Source: Methylocystis sp. SC2 (lineage in GTDB: Bacteria > Pseudomonadota > Alphaproteobacteria > Rhizobiales > Beijerinckiaceae). From it: a stretch of DNA of 64,000 nucleotides. Positions within the stretch are counted from its first letter, which is position 1, and every line of letters begins with the position of its first letter. The notes beneath the pieces are model-generated. The model was given only the letters and a program-made list of their open reading frames with translations. It was not told the origin of the DNA and ran no database searches. A program made the position numbers and the translations under genes. Below are positions 44,835 through 53,542 of the stretch, one piece after another. The DNA lies in the NCBI RefSeq assembly GCF_000304315.1, contig NC_018485.1, positions 3,070,501 to 3,134,500 on the forward strand. Reading direction: 5' to 3'.

Positions 44835-45881
44835 CTACTGCCGCAAGGCGTCTCTCACCGCGGAGCCAATCTGCATAGAGAGATCACGATTGATCATCGA
44901 CTGCGACGGTCGAATTGATGTAACCGGTAGGAAGTGCGACCGGTCTCCCTTCTCTTTTCTCGCGATCACTGTTTCCGTATCCGGGGAGCCGAGCGTAATG
45001 ATCAACTCAAATGTGTCTTTACGCCTCGCCGCAAACAAAGGCGCTGATGACGTTGAGATGCGAACCAGGTTCCACGTGGGCGTCGCGCTCGCCGAAAATT
45101 CGACGATGAAGGATACGTCGTGCGAAAACGTCTTTATCGGATTGTCCTTAGAATATCCCAACTCCTTTATAAATTCTGGAGGACATAGGCCCTCATCATC
45201 ACTGTCTGAGCCGATATCATAGCCTAGAATTGGAACGACGGTTGACTCTCGCCTCGCCGGCACGCCGATGAAGGCGCACCTCTTTATCGGCTCCAGCACA
45301 TCGTCGAGCCATTCCCGCAACTTCAGATCGTTCCCAATCGTGAAGCCTCCGATGCGATAACAGCCTTCTCCTGAATCTCGCTCCGCCGTGAGCCAGAAAT
45401 CCTTATTGAACGGATAGAAAAACTCAACGTCTTCGACACGCACTGCATCAGCAGAAACCCCCGCGCCCAAGCCAAAATCGTAGCTTTGCCCAACGTTTCG
45501 CGGCAATGTCATCGTCTGGTCCTCGAGCAAGTCAGGCGCGTGCCAGATATGTGCGAGGGGAAGATTGGGAGTGTGAAACGTGACGCCGGGATTGAAGGAA
45601 CCCAGCGTGTCAAAAGTGAACTTAAAATGCATCAGCGACGACCAATTTCTAAGCCATTCCAGGCGACGCCCAAACACCGGGTCATTCACCTGACTGTAAA
45701 CCGCTTTTCTTATCTCGCACTGCACGCCTCGAACGACTGCATAGAACAACGCCTTCTTGTTCGGATGGCCGATGAGCCCTTGAGCCTCTATCGGTATGCA
45801 GCCTGCGATGCTCCATGCTGCGATCGCCGTAGCGGTCAGAGCCGAGATGGACTTAAAAATCTCTTTGCGGTGCTGAAACAT
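44835..45881 (-). CDS. Hypothetical lipoprotein, 348 residues
   Basis: Signal peptide with a lipobox-like end (AAWSIAGC, Cys28), then a soluble protein without family I can name. It is AT-richer than both flanking operons and lacks the tight spacing seen around it, so it looks acquired. It sits exactly where the two glycan operons converge and has no evident sugar-related motif. The 251 bases between it and the hydrolase gene hold no supported gene. Confidence 0.65.
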   Translation of the reverse strand: MFQHRKEIFKSISALTATAIAAWSIAGCIPIEAQGLIGHPNKKALFYAVVRGVQCEIRKAVYSQVNDPVFGRRLEWLRNWSSLMHFKFTFDTLGSFNPGVTFHTPNLPLAHIWHAPDLLEDQTMTLPRNVGQSYDFGLGAGVSADAVRVEDVEFFYPFNKDFWLTAERDSGEGCYRIGGFTIGNDLKLREWLDDVLEPIKRCAFIGVPARRESTVVPILGYDIGSDSDDEGLCPPEFIKELGYSKDNPIKTFSHDVSFIVEFSASATPTWNLVRISTSSAPLFAARRKDTFELIITLGSPDTETVIARKEKGDRSHFLPVTSIRPSQSMINRDLSMQIGSAVRDALRQ

Positions 45882-46132
45882 GGTTGGATCTCGAAAAAGA
45901 ACTCTCGAAGAGAGTTAAATGTGCAAAGGCTCTTATGATCATCATTAGAGCTCCAACGCAACCAGCGAGACGAGAAGCGACGATATTCCTCAATCGCTGT
46001 GACTTTGATGATACACAGTCAATTCTAGGGCTCGGCCAGACATGCAGGCCATTGCAGACTCTCGGCCCGAGGTAGAGCGGCCTCCTGGAACGCATCGATG
46101 TGCGATGTCAGAGGCCGAATCGACTCCAAAAT

Positions 46133-47065
46133 CTATCGCAACGCGAGCTGCGCCTCGCAGCTTTCCGTCGCGCGCGCCGACCCCGCATATCGTCGGACCA
46201 TACGCGCGCAGAATTCCGCAAATTCCTCAGGCGCCGCGGGAGCGCTGGTGTGATGCGGCGCAAGCCCGCGATGCTCGGGCGTAAAGCAGAAGGTGACGGT
46301 CACGTTGAAATCTTCGAGCGACCGCATCATCCGGTCGAAAAAGGCGTCGGCGCCAGGCTGGAAGCTGTCCGCCCATGACAGGCCGGTGCGCAGATCGGTG
46401 ACGCCGAGACGCTTCATCCAAGCGACGGCTTCGTCGAGGCGCGGGTCCTCGAAATGGAACCATTGGACGAGGCCGAAAGCCGGCGTATGCCGCGCGAAGA
46501 CGTCGAGGGCCGGCTTTGGCGTTCCGTCGGCGCGGATGAGCCCCATGTGGAAGTGCCGATAGTATGAGGAGCCTTCCGCTTCCTTGTGGCGCGTCGTGGC
46601 GCCCCAGGCCTCGGGAAGATCGAACAGGCTGTACCAGTGAAGGCGGGGAGCGCGTCCCCTTAGAAGTTCGGCGGTGCGCGCCATGCCCCAGGCTTGAACC
46701 TCGTCGGCGCCGAAGCTCGAAACGCCAACCTCGCTCACCCAGACGGGCAAGTCGGTGATCGCCTTGATTTCCGCGATTTTCGTGGGCCACTCCTGGATCT
46801 GCCACAGGTTCCAATCCAGCGGAAAGCCGTGCACGGCCACAGCGTCCACGTGGTCCAGCACCCCGCGCGCCTTCATGTTCGCAATGAAACCCGGATCGAT
46901 GGGCGAAATGCCGCCGAGCACTCGCGTCAGATCGGCGTTCTCGGCGCGGATCGCCTGACCGGCGAGGATCGCCATTTCGGCGAAGAGCGTCCAATCAGGA
47001 TCGAGCTCGGGATCCCAATGCGACTTGTTGTTGGGTTCGTTCCAGATCATCGCCGCTTCGATCAT
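46133..47065 (-). CDS. Clan-A glycoside hydrolase-like protein, apparently circularly permuted
   Basis: 310 residues, no signal peptide. It opens at what should be barrel strand 4: MIWNEPNNKSHW gives the acid/base Glu at residue 10, VWVSEVGVSSF the nucleophile Glu at 112, and RLHWYSLFD (141-149) is strand-8-like, all as in GH39/GH5-like (beta/alpha)8 enzymes. The segments that normally precede NEP, LGVTDLRTGLSWADS (220-234) and NVTVTFCFTPEHRG (254-267), come at the C-terminus. So strands 4-8 precede 1-2. Activity on xylosides is a guess. ATG overlaps the methyltransferase stop. The last 15 residues look unlike the rest. Confidence 0.7.
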   Translation of the reverse strand: MIEAAMIWNEPNNKSHWDPELDPDWTLFAEMAILAGQAIRAENADLTRVLGGISPIDPGFIANMKARGVLDHVDAVAVHGFPLDWNLWQIQEWPTKIAEIKAITDLPVWVSEVGVSSFGADEVQAWGMARTAELLRGRAPRLHWYSLFDLPEAWGATTRHKEAEGSSYYRHFHMGLIRADGTPKPALDVFARHTPAFGLVQWFHFEDPRLDEAVAWMKRLGVTDLRTGLSWADSFQPGADAFFDRMMRSLEDFNVTVTFCFTPEHRGLAPHHTSAPAAPEEFAEFCARMVRRYAGSARATESCEAQLALR

Positions 47066-47820
47066 GCGGACGCCCCCCGCGCCGGATAGACCGCGCCCTC
47101 TCCCGCGGGACGTCCCGCGCATTTGCACAAATAGACCTCCTCTTCCGGGTGACCGATCAGTTCGAATCCGGACGAGCGCAGCATCGCTTCGACGCAGGCG
47201 CGGTTCGGCGCCCACCAATTTGTCGGATCGTGCGCATAGCGATGTTCAATGAAGTGCAGCTTGGGATAGCTGGGCGCATCGAATGCATCCGTCGCGAAGA
47301 AGGCGGCGTCCTTAGGCGTCTCCTCCACCTGCATGCTCCCGCGCAACATGCACTGAAACACCATCATGCCGCCCACCACGTGTTCGCGCACGAGATCCAG
47401 CGCGAGAAGCGGATGGCGCAGATGGTAGAGCACGCCCATGAAGAGGACGACGTCGAAACGCTCCTGAAGGCCCGCGACGTCATAGACCGATAGTTTCTCG
47501 AACCGCACGTCGAGCCCGGAGACTTCGGCGGCAAATTTCGCCTGAGCGAGATAGGCGTCGTCAAAATCGATGCCGAGCACGCGATCGGCGCCGCGCCGCT
47601 TCATTTCGAGACTGTAGAATCCCGCGTTGCAGCCGATGTCGAGAACGGAGCAGCCGGTGAGATCCTGCGGAATGCTGTCGGCGAAGCGTCGCCACTTCGT
47701 CCGTGGATAATCTCCGAGAAAATGGTCGGGGGCCGTCTTTACTCCGCCGAGGTCGAGATTGTGAAACCAGGGGCCGAGCGCTGCGACCTGCGCCTGGATC
47801 TGTTCGGTCGAGAAATTCAT
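47062..47820 (-). CDS. SAM-dependent methyltransferase of the glycan cluster
   Basis: 252-residue class I methyltransferase. SAM loop VLDIGCNAGFYSLEMKRRGA, then LFMGVLYHLRHPLLALD and a long C-terminal part (HFIEHRYAHDPTNWWAPN). Related to CmoB-like and DUF1698 enzymes; a sugar or lipid hydroxyl is a plausible target. From memory a TIGRFAM methyltransferase family accompanies B12 radical SAM proteins in such cassettes; unverified. 25 bases separate it from the phosphatase gene upstream. Confidence 0.82.
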   Translation of the reverse strand: MNFSTEQIQAQVAALGPWFHNLDLGGVKTAPDHFLGDYPRTKWRRFADSIPQDLTGCSVLDIGCNAGFYSLEMKRRGADRVLGIDFDDAYLAQAKFAAEVSGLDVRFEKLSVYDVAGLQERFDVVLFMGVLYHLRHPLLALDLVREHVVGGMMVFQCMLRGSMQVEETPKDAAFFATDAFDAPSYPKLHFIEHRYAHDPTNWWAPNRACVEAMLRSSGFELIGHPEEEVYLCKCAGRPAGEGAVYPARGASA

Positions 47821-47845
47821 GCGCGCCTCGCGGGATTAAGTCCCC

Positions 47846-48442
47846 TCACCACACGACTTCGTTCAGGCCGGCGAGCCGCATGCCTGTCGGACCAGCTCTG
47901 ACTTTCGTGATCGAGGCGGGGTCGACGTCGAAGAGACGGTAAGCGTCGAGCGGCAGCCCGAGCACGTAACAGACCGCGGCCTTGATCACGTCGGCATGGC
48001 TGACGAGCGCGATGCATGCGGCGTTTGGCGCGCGCGTCAACACTTCCATGTGCCGCACGATCCGCGTCTGAACGTCGCTCATGCTCTCGCCGGCGGGCGT
48101 GCGCGCCGTCGCCCGCGCCTCATTCCATGCGCGAAAAAGCGGATCGGCGTCGAGTCGGGCGAACTCCTGGCCTGACCATCGGCCGAAATCGATCTCGTCA
48201 AGAGCGTCAACCGTCCGCGGCTCCGCGAGCCCGCTGGCGTCGGCGATCGCCCGCGCGGTTTCCTGCGTGCGCTCCCTGGGGCTCGCTTCGACCATATCGA
48301 GCCGTTCGCGCCGCAGGCGTGCGGCGAGTCGCGCCGCCTGGGCGCGCCCCGTCGCGCCAAGTCCAACGCCGGGCGAACGGCCGGCTAGAAATCCGCCTAT
48401 GTCGTCATAGGCCGCATGTCGTACGAGAAGAATCACGCTCAC
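47846..48442 (-). CDS. Histidine phosphatase family protein
   Basis: 198-residue phosphoglycerate-mutase-like phosphatase. The catalytic LVRHA is near residue 7 (R-H-A in place of R-H-G), [10 protein letters not shown] binds phosphate, [13 protein letters not shown] carries the acid, and VSHADVIKA the second His. The GTG at 48442 overlaps the stop of ino1 by four bases (GTGA), so the pair is coupled; it could remove phosphate from inositol phosphate or a sugar phosphate. The substrate is an inference from context. Confidence 0.82.
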   Translation of the reverse strand: MSVILLVRHAAYDDIGGFLAGRSPGVGLGATGRAQAARLAARLRRERLDMVEASPRERTQETARAIADASGLAEPRTVDALDEIDFGRWSGQEFARLDADPLFRAWNEARATARTPAGESMSDVQTRIVRHMEVLTRAPNAACIALVSHADVIKAAVCYVLGLPLDAYRLFDVDPASITKVRAGPTGMRLAGLNEVVW

Positions 48443-49548
48443 GCCTGCAGTCTCAGGCGCGCTGGCGGCGCGTCGGCGCCGTCGATGAAGCGCTGTGTGC
48501 GCTCGCGCGCCTCCGCGTCGGTGAACTGCTGCGGCGGAGATTTCATGAAATAGCTCGAGGGTCCGATGAGCGCGCCGGCCTCGCCACGATCCATGGCGAG
48601 CTTTACGCACCGCGCCGCGTCGATGACGATGCCGGCGGAGTTGGGCGAATCCCAGACTTCCAGCTTCACTTCCGCCGATATGGGAACGCCGCCGAACGCC
48701 GTGCCCTCAAGTCGGATGAACGCAAGCTTCCGATCCGTGAGCCAAGGCACGAAGTCGCTGGGACCGATGTGGATGTCGCCGTCGGCTAGCGGTTCAGGAC
48801 ACTGGCTGATCACAGACTGCGTTTTGGAAATTTTCTTCGAAACGAGCCGCTCGCGCTCCAACATGTTCTGAAAGTCGGCATTTCCGCCGACGTTGAGCTG
48901 GTAGGTGCGATCGAGTTTGACGCCGCGTTCGGCGAAGAGGTTGGCGAGCACGCGGTGAACGATGGTCGCGCCGACCTGACTCTTAATATCGTCGCCGATG
49001 ATCGGCAGGCCTTTCGCCTCGAATCTCGCCCGCCATTCGGGACGCGAGGCGATGAACACCGGCAAGCAGTTGACCACCCCGCAATGCGCCGCGAGCGCCT
49101 GCTCCATATACCATTCCGCCGCGCGCTGCGATCCGACCGGCAAATAGCAGATCAGCACATCGGTGCGCGTTTCCCGCAGCACGCGCGCGACATCGCAGAC
49201 AGGCGCGTCGGATTCCTCGATGACATCCTCGAGGTATCGGCCGATCCCGTCGAGCGTCGGCCCCCGGAGGACCCTCACGCCGATCGGCGGCGCCTGAGCG
49301 AATATGTGGGTGTTGTTGGGCGCGGCGTGAATCGCCTCGCAAACGTCGCGCCCCACCTTTGTCGCGCTGACGTCGAAGGCCGCGGAGACCTCAATGTCCG
49401 CCACGCGATATCCGCCGAGGTTGGGCGTCATCAGGCCGGGCGCCTGCGCGTCGGCGGAGGCCCGGCCGTAATAAGCGATGCCCTGCACCAGCGAGGACGC
49501 GCAATTGCCCACGCCGACGATCGCTATGCGGAGTTTTCGCGCGCCCAG
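48439..49548 (-). CDS. ino1: Myo-inositol-1-phosphate synthase
   Basis: About 369 residues of NAD-dependent inositol-3-phosphate synthase (actinobacterial-type), turning glucose 6-phosphate into inositol phosphate. Evidence: [17 protein letters not shown] loop, [27 protein letters not shown] and [15 protein letters not shown]. No ATG, GTG or TTG before the GVGN loop exists in frame until a TAG at the edge of repeat R1. The first canonical codon (GTG 49512) would cut into the NAD fold; a CTG at 49548 with GGAG seven bases upstream restores [10 protein letters not shown] and is my choice. Substrate for a phosphatidylinositol- or inositol-containing glycan is inferred. Confidence 0.82.
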   Translation of the reverse strand: MGARKLRIAIVGVGNCASSLVQGIAYYGRASADAQAPGLMTPNLGGYRVADIEVSAAFDVSATKVGRDVCEAIHAAPNNTHIFAQAPPIGVRVLRGPTLDGIGRYLEDVIEESDAPVCDVARVLRETRTDVLICYLPVGSQRAAEWYMEQALAAHCGVVNCLPVFIASRPEWRARFEAKGLPIIGDDIKSQVGATIVHRVLANLFAERGVKLDRTYQLNVGGNADFQNMLERERLVSKKISKTQSVISQCPEPLADGDIHIGPSDFVPWLTDRKLAFIRLEGTAFGGVPISAEVKLEVWDSPNSAGIVIDAARCVKLAMDRGEAGALIGPSSYFMKSPPQQFTDAEARERTQRFIDGADAPPARLRLQA

Positions 49549-49572
49549 TTTCCGCTCCGCTGTTGCCGAGAC

Positions 49573-49689
49573 CTAGAGCGCTTCCCGATCACATGGAATC
49601 ATGTGATCGATAAGGAAGCGCTCAAAATCAAAACGTTGGAGCAGGTTCTCATCGAAAAAGTCTGTCAACTTTTTCGGAACCTGCTCTAA
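49573..49689. repeat. Paired-hairpin repeat family R1, copy 2
   Basis: Reverse-oriented near-identical copy of 12349-12465 (gagcgcttcccgatcacatg at one end, gaacctgctctaa at the other). It abuts the 5' end of ino1, 25 bases from the presumed CTG start, and fills most of the gap to the FrhB-like gene. No promoter was recognised. Confidence 0.9.
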
Positions 49690-49703
49690 GGAACTACACA
49701 GGA

Positions 49704-51170
49704 TCAAACCTCGGGCGCGTCATGTTGTTCCATTCGTCGCGACTTCGCTCGTGACGAAGGCGCGCCTGCGTCGCGCATGAGACCCAATGATCGGCTCAAG
49801 CGCTCAACTTGATCGAAGGCCGTTCCGAGCGGGCCTCGTCCGTAGGTCAGCGCACCATAGGCGGCGGCCGCGGCGCGCGCCCAAAGCAGATAGATCCAAA
49901 GCGCGTCGAGGCGCCGGGCGAGTAGGTAGACGCGATGACTCCACACGGCGATATGGCGTCGCGCGCGATAGACGAGTTTGCGCCGGAACGGGAGATTGCG
50001 ATCGGGCGCAATCCGCTTTCGCGGCTGTATGGCTCGGCGGCCTTTGACTCGCAGAGCGAGCCGATAGGCGAGGCCCTCCCGCCGGTGCCGCAGGCCCGCA
50101 TCCTGCGTGCGCACGACGAAGTCGGCGTCCACCTCCTGAAGCTCCACCCTGGCTTCCTTGATGGCGCGCTCGAGAAGGCTCTGGATCAAGGGCGATCGAA
50201 CGACGACGACATTCACGCCGCGGCCATCCGAAGCGTAGGGCTCAAGCCAAGCGTCGCCGAAGGAGATGTCCGCGGTCTCCGCGACCACGTCGTCGCAGAA
50301 TTCGCAAGCGGAATTCTGGAAGAATCCAGCGCCCCAGTCGCCGTCGACGAGATTCCACCAGTCCTCTTCGCGCGGCGCGCCGTCCAAATGCGAGATGTGG
50401 GCGCGATACCAATTGGCGGGGCGCTCGGGATTTTTGAGTCGATAGTCGATGCCCGTCATCCGCCCGGGCGGAACGCCGAGCTGCCAGGCGAAGCTCTCGC
50501 CGAGGCGCGCGCTTTTCATGTGGCCGCAGAACAATCCCAACAGGAAGGCGATGCGCGCGCGAAGCAGCGGATCGCGACGACGCAGCAGGTGGATCGCCTT
50601 GATGAAGCAAGGAACGCCGACCACGGCGTAGCGCCCTGGCGTCTCGCGTATCTCGGCGATCACCCGCGAAAGCTCCACCGGATGGTAGCGGGACTTCGCT
50701 CCCGCGCGCACATCCTCGACGTTGCGCGACAGGCGATAGTCGAACAATCGGCCGTCGGGCGGGGGACTTTGCACGGCGGCGATATGCGCCACGCCGTCGA
50801 CAAGTCCCCTCCGCAACAGCTCGACGGCGACCCAGCTCACCAATCCGCCAGAGCTCCCCGCTGCGCGAAAGCCGTCCTCCGCCGCATGTCCGACATAGGC
50901 GGCTTCGAAACGGCCGATCAGCGGGTGGCTCGACGCAGCGTGTGCGAAACGCCGGGTCGAAATATCGTCCTCATCGGCTGCGTGCGGAGAAAATGGACAG
51001 ATATGCGCGACGTTACGATTCGCGCCGGCGCGCGCTGCGCTTCGCGGCGCCAGCTCTCCATAGCGATCCAAAGTTAACGCGACGCCGTCGCCGGCGCAGG
51101 CCCCGCAGCCGACGCACAGTCCGGAGCGGCGCATCGCGTCGGCGGTGAGGCGTGGACCTTCGTCGTTCAC
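49704..51170 (-). CDS. FrhB/F420-hydrogenase beta-subunit-like protein
   Basis: 488 residues. An N-terminal C-x2-C-x2-C cluster (CVGCGAC, Cys19, 22, 25) and a later CPFSP suggest an iron-sulfur site; LVSWVAVELLRRGLVDGV, KSRYHPVELSRV and the PGRYAVVGVPCFIKA region match the FrhB/FdhB C-terminal family, and FCDDVVAETADISFGDAW the flavin part. In polysaccharide clusters such proteins accompany pyruvyl transferases and their redox role is unclear. A pair with the next gene upstream (nine bases apart). Confidence 0.8.
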   Translation of the reverse strand: MNDEGPRLTADAMRRSGLCVGCGACAGDGVALTLDRYGELAPRSAARAGANRNVAHICPFSPHAADEDDISTRRFAHAASSHPLIGRFEAAYVGHAAEDGFRAAGSSGGLVSWVAVELLRRGLVDGVAHIAAVQSPPPDGRLFDYRLSRNVEDVRAGAKSRYHPVELSRVIAEIRETPGRYAVVGVPCFIKAIHLLRRRDPLLRARIAFLLGLFCGHMKSARLGESFAWQLGVPPGRMTGIDYRLKNPERPANWYRAHISHLDGAPREEDWWNLVDGDWGAGFFQNSACEFCDDVVAETADISFGDAWLEPYASDGRGVNVVVVRSPLIQSLLERAIKEARVELQEVDADFVVRTQDAGLRHRREGLAYRLALRVKGRRAIQPRKRIAPDRNLPFRRKLVYRARRHIAVWSHRVYLLARRLDALWIYLLWARAAAAAYGALTYGRGPLGTAFDQVERLSRSLGLMRDAGAPSSRAKSRRMEQHDAPEV

Positions 51171-51179
51171 TGCGCGCCC

Positions 51180-52241
51180 TCACGCCAGAATGCGATCGAG
51201 AAACGCCTCGGAACGCGCGCGCATCAGGGAAATCCGCGCATAGACCGAGGCGTCCGGCGGAGCCGCCATCGCCTCGTCGAGAGCGTGCGGCGCAGACTCC
51301 GGCACGAGGTGCCGATGAGCGCCAAGCAGAGCGGCGAGATCGCGCACCTTGTTGGCGCGATAGCGGGACGCGGCGCATGCAAAAGGCTTTCGGTCGAGCA
51401 GCGCGAAGACGCAGCCGTGAAAGAAATTGGTCGCCACCGCCGCGGCGCTCGACATGAGCGCGCGAAAGGCTTCGGGGCCCGCCTCAATCCTCTGCTCGTC
51501 CGCCCAGTCATTGCGGTAGCCGACGCTGACGAGACGCAAGCCCTGCCGACGCGCTAAGCCAATCACGCGCTGCGTGAACCACTCTGGAAAGCCGTGACCG
51601 TAAACAGCAAGGTAGCGACGCTCGGCGCCGGCCGGATCGCTGTCGCCGGGCGCCGGCGGGGAGAGCAGACAAGGGTCGAGCGCCAGCTCCGGCGCTGGCG
51701 AATCCACGTCTTCGAGAAGCCGTCTCCCGCTTTCCTCGCGCACCGATATGGCTTCGAAATTCGCGAGCCAATTTCGCCATGGGGCGCCAATATAGTCACG
51801 CTGATAATTTCCGAAGCTCGCCGCATAGGCGGCGCGCCGCAGACCAGGAACGCCTTCTCCAAAGAACAGCGGCCAGCCGCCGTACCAGGGGTGATCCAGG
51901 TTGAAGACTTCGTCGCTGCCCACAAGAACGATCTCGCAGGTTTCGCTCTTCTGAGGTTGATCAAGCGGAAAGCGCGCCGATCTCGGCAGGCGCTGCACAG
52001 CGCAGCGGAAGGCTCGAATTTTTTGAACATAGCGCGGGATATCCTCGCTGCGCGTCGCGGTCGGCAGCGCCGGCGACAGCGCGCATTGGAGCTCCGCGCG
52101 TCGTACGGCTTCGGACACATGGTCAAGGAGCACAGCGGCGTGGCCGCGCCGCTCCAGCCACTCAAGGAGGCATCGCGCCTGCCAGTAGGAGCCGTAGTTG
52201 ACGCAGCGATGAAATGTCAGGACGCCGATCTTGTGCCGCAC
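51180..52241 (-). CDS. Polysaccharide pyruvyl transferase family protein
   Basis: 353 residues. MRHKIGVLTFHRCVNYGSYWQ, then VLVGSDEVFNLDHPWYGG, AYAASFGNY and a C-terminal NFFHGCVFALLDRKPFAC with the conserved H-G fit the pyruvyl-transferase fold (WcaK/CsaB-like), which adds ketal pyruvate to sugars. It heads a two-gene unit with the FrhB-like gene and probably decorates the exported polysaccharide. The 125 bases upstream to the cytochrome gene show nothing further. Confidence 0.85.
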   Translation of the reverse strand: MRHKIGVLTFHRCVNYGSYWQARCLLEWLERRGHAAVLLDHVSEAVRRAELQCALSPALPTATRSEDIPRYVQKIRAFRCAVQRLPRSARFPLDQPQKSETCEIVLVGSDEVFNLDHPWYGGWPLFFGEGVPGLRRAAYAASFGNYQRDYIGAPWRNWLANFEAISVREESGRRLLEDVDSPAPELALDPCLLSPPAPGDSDPAGAERRYLAVYGHGFPEWFTQRVIGLARRQGLRLVSVGYRNDWADEQRIEAGPEAFRALMSSAAAVATNFFHGCVFALLDRKPFACAASRYRANKVRDLAALLGAHRHLVPESAPHALDEAMAAPPDASVYARISLMRARSEAFLDRILA

Positions 52242-52366
52242 AGTTCAGCTCCCTCGTGAACGGCGCCCCGCGCGATCAACCGGCGGGTCAAGGCTTTGTT
52301 CCGGGGCCGGCGTTCGCGTGCGAAGACTGATCGAGGCGACGTTCATTCGCCGCGGCTCTCATGAAA

Positions 52367-52816
52367 CTATTTCAGCGTGTAAAGATATGCCGTGATATTG
52401 CGACTTTGCTCTTCGCTCAGATTCATATTGGGCATGGCGTTCCCCGGCACGAATTTCTGAGGGTCCTGAAGCCACGCCATCATATTTTGCGGCGTGTTGC
52501 GGAGAACGCCGGCGAGATAGATTCTCCTGCTGATGAAGTCGAGCGGCGGACCCACGCGCCCGTCGGCCCCAGCGATACCAGGAATCTTGTGGCAGGAGCC
52601 GCAACCAACGTCTCGGATCTCGGCGGCGCCGCGCGCCGGATCGCCAGCGACCGGCCCGCTCAACGACTCCGAGGCTTCGCTCTGGCGCGCCGACAACGCC
52701 AAGCATAGTGCGAGAACTGCGCAGAACGTCGTAGACGCGGCGGCGCCTTTGCGCAGAGCGCTCTGTTCAGGCCAGGGGCAGTTCAGGGTGAGCGCCGTAT
52801 AAGGCCGATGTCTCAT
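52367..52816 (-). CDS. Secreted mono-heme cytochrome c (second of the PQQ cluster)
   Basis: 149 residues with a signal peptide (hydrophobic 31-45, cleavage near SEA). Heme motif CGSCH at 72-76; MPNMN around residue 128-131 offers the axial Met. Class I cytochrome c of the short type. ATG overlaps the stop of the previous cytochrome gene by four bases. Probably passes electrons from the dehydrogenase cluster to an oxidase; partners unproved. Confidence 0.85.
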   Translation of the reverse strand: MRHRPYTALTLNCPWPEQSALRKGAAASTTFCAVLALCLALSARQSEASESLSGPVAGDPARGAAEIRDVGCGSCHKIPGIAGADGRVGPPLDFISRRIYLAGVLRNTPQNMMAWLQDPQKFVPGNAMPNMNLSEEQSRNITAYLYTLK

Positions 52817-53532
52817 GGACGGCGGCCGCCCGGCTTTTGGCCAAAGTTGAAACGCTGCGTGTAACTCCAGGGCTTAGCGGTCTCGATGAATTCGGCGGGA
52901 GTCTGTTCGATCTTCAGCGCATCGCGCGAGATCGTTCGCCCCCAACCTTTGCTCGGCGCCTGGCTGATGCTCTCCACATAGGCGACGAGGTCCCAGATGA
53001 TCTCGTTGGACAGCATGGCGCCCCATGCAGGCATGCCATTGGGCCGGCCATGATAAATGCTGAGATAGATGTTCACCGGCTCGCCGCCGTAGATGAAGAT
53101 GCGGTTGCTGAGCGCAGGCCCCATGCCGCCGCCGCCATTTGGCGCGTGGCAGCCGACGCAGTTGAAAGTGGTGAAATAGGACATGCCCCGCTGCAGGGCT
53201 TGCGGGTCGCCTTTCACAGGATTGTCGATCGGGGGCTGCGGCGGCGGATCGCCGGGCAGAAGGGTCGTCACAGGCGCGCGAAGATATGTCTCGTTCGCCT
53301 GATAAAGGCCGATCGCGGGCGCAGGTTTCTCATTGGTCGATTGCGCGGCGGATGTCTCCGGCGATTGCGGCGCCGGCCGTGGCGCCGGCTGAGGGGTTTG
53401 CGCCGGCTCCGCCTGCGTCGCGGGCGGCGCCGTGCGTCCGACAGGATGATGCGTGCGCGCGAATGCGGAGTCGGCCGATACGCCGCCCAGCGTCAGCGTG
53501 AGCGCAATGGCGGCGTAGGGTCGCAGGCGCAT
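52813..53532 (-). CDS. Secreted cytochrome c, XoxG-like role
   Basis: 239 residues. Signal peptide (MRLRPYAAIALTLTLGG), then a Pro/Gln-rich linker (30-70) and a cytochrome c domain with CVGCH at 125-129 and NGMPAWGAM giving axial Met. ATG 53532 was taken ten bases after the end of xoxJ. In lanthanide-dependent methanol dehydrogenase systems XoxG accepts electrons from XoxF; location supports that role, but sequence alone does not separate XoxG from other acceptors. Confidence 0.82.
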   Translation of the reverse strand: MRLRPYAAIALTLTLGGVSADSAFARTHHPVGRTAPPATQAEPAQTPQPAPRPAPQSPETSAAQSTNEKPAPAIGLYQANETYLRAPVTTLLPGDPPPQPPIDNPVKGDPQALQRGMSYFTTFNCVGCHAPNGGGGMGPALSNRIFIYGGEPVNIYLSIYHGRPNGMPAWGAMLSNEIIWDLVAYVESISQAPSKGWGRTISRDALKIEQTPAEFIETAKPWSYTQRFNFGQKPGGRRP

Positions 53533-53542
53533 CGGCGTCGTC

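Noticed and set aside
45486..46095. Short open frames on both strands in and after the lipoprotein gene
   Set aside because: No start site, domain or codon support; the lipoprotein frame with signal peptide explains most of the region.
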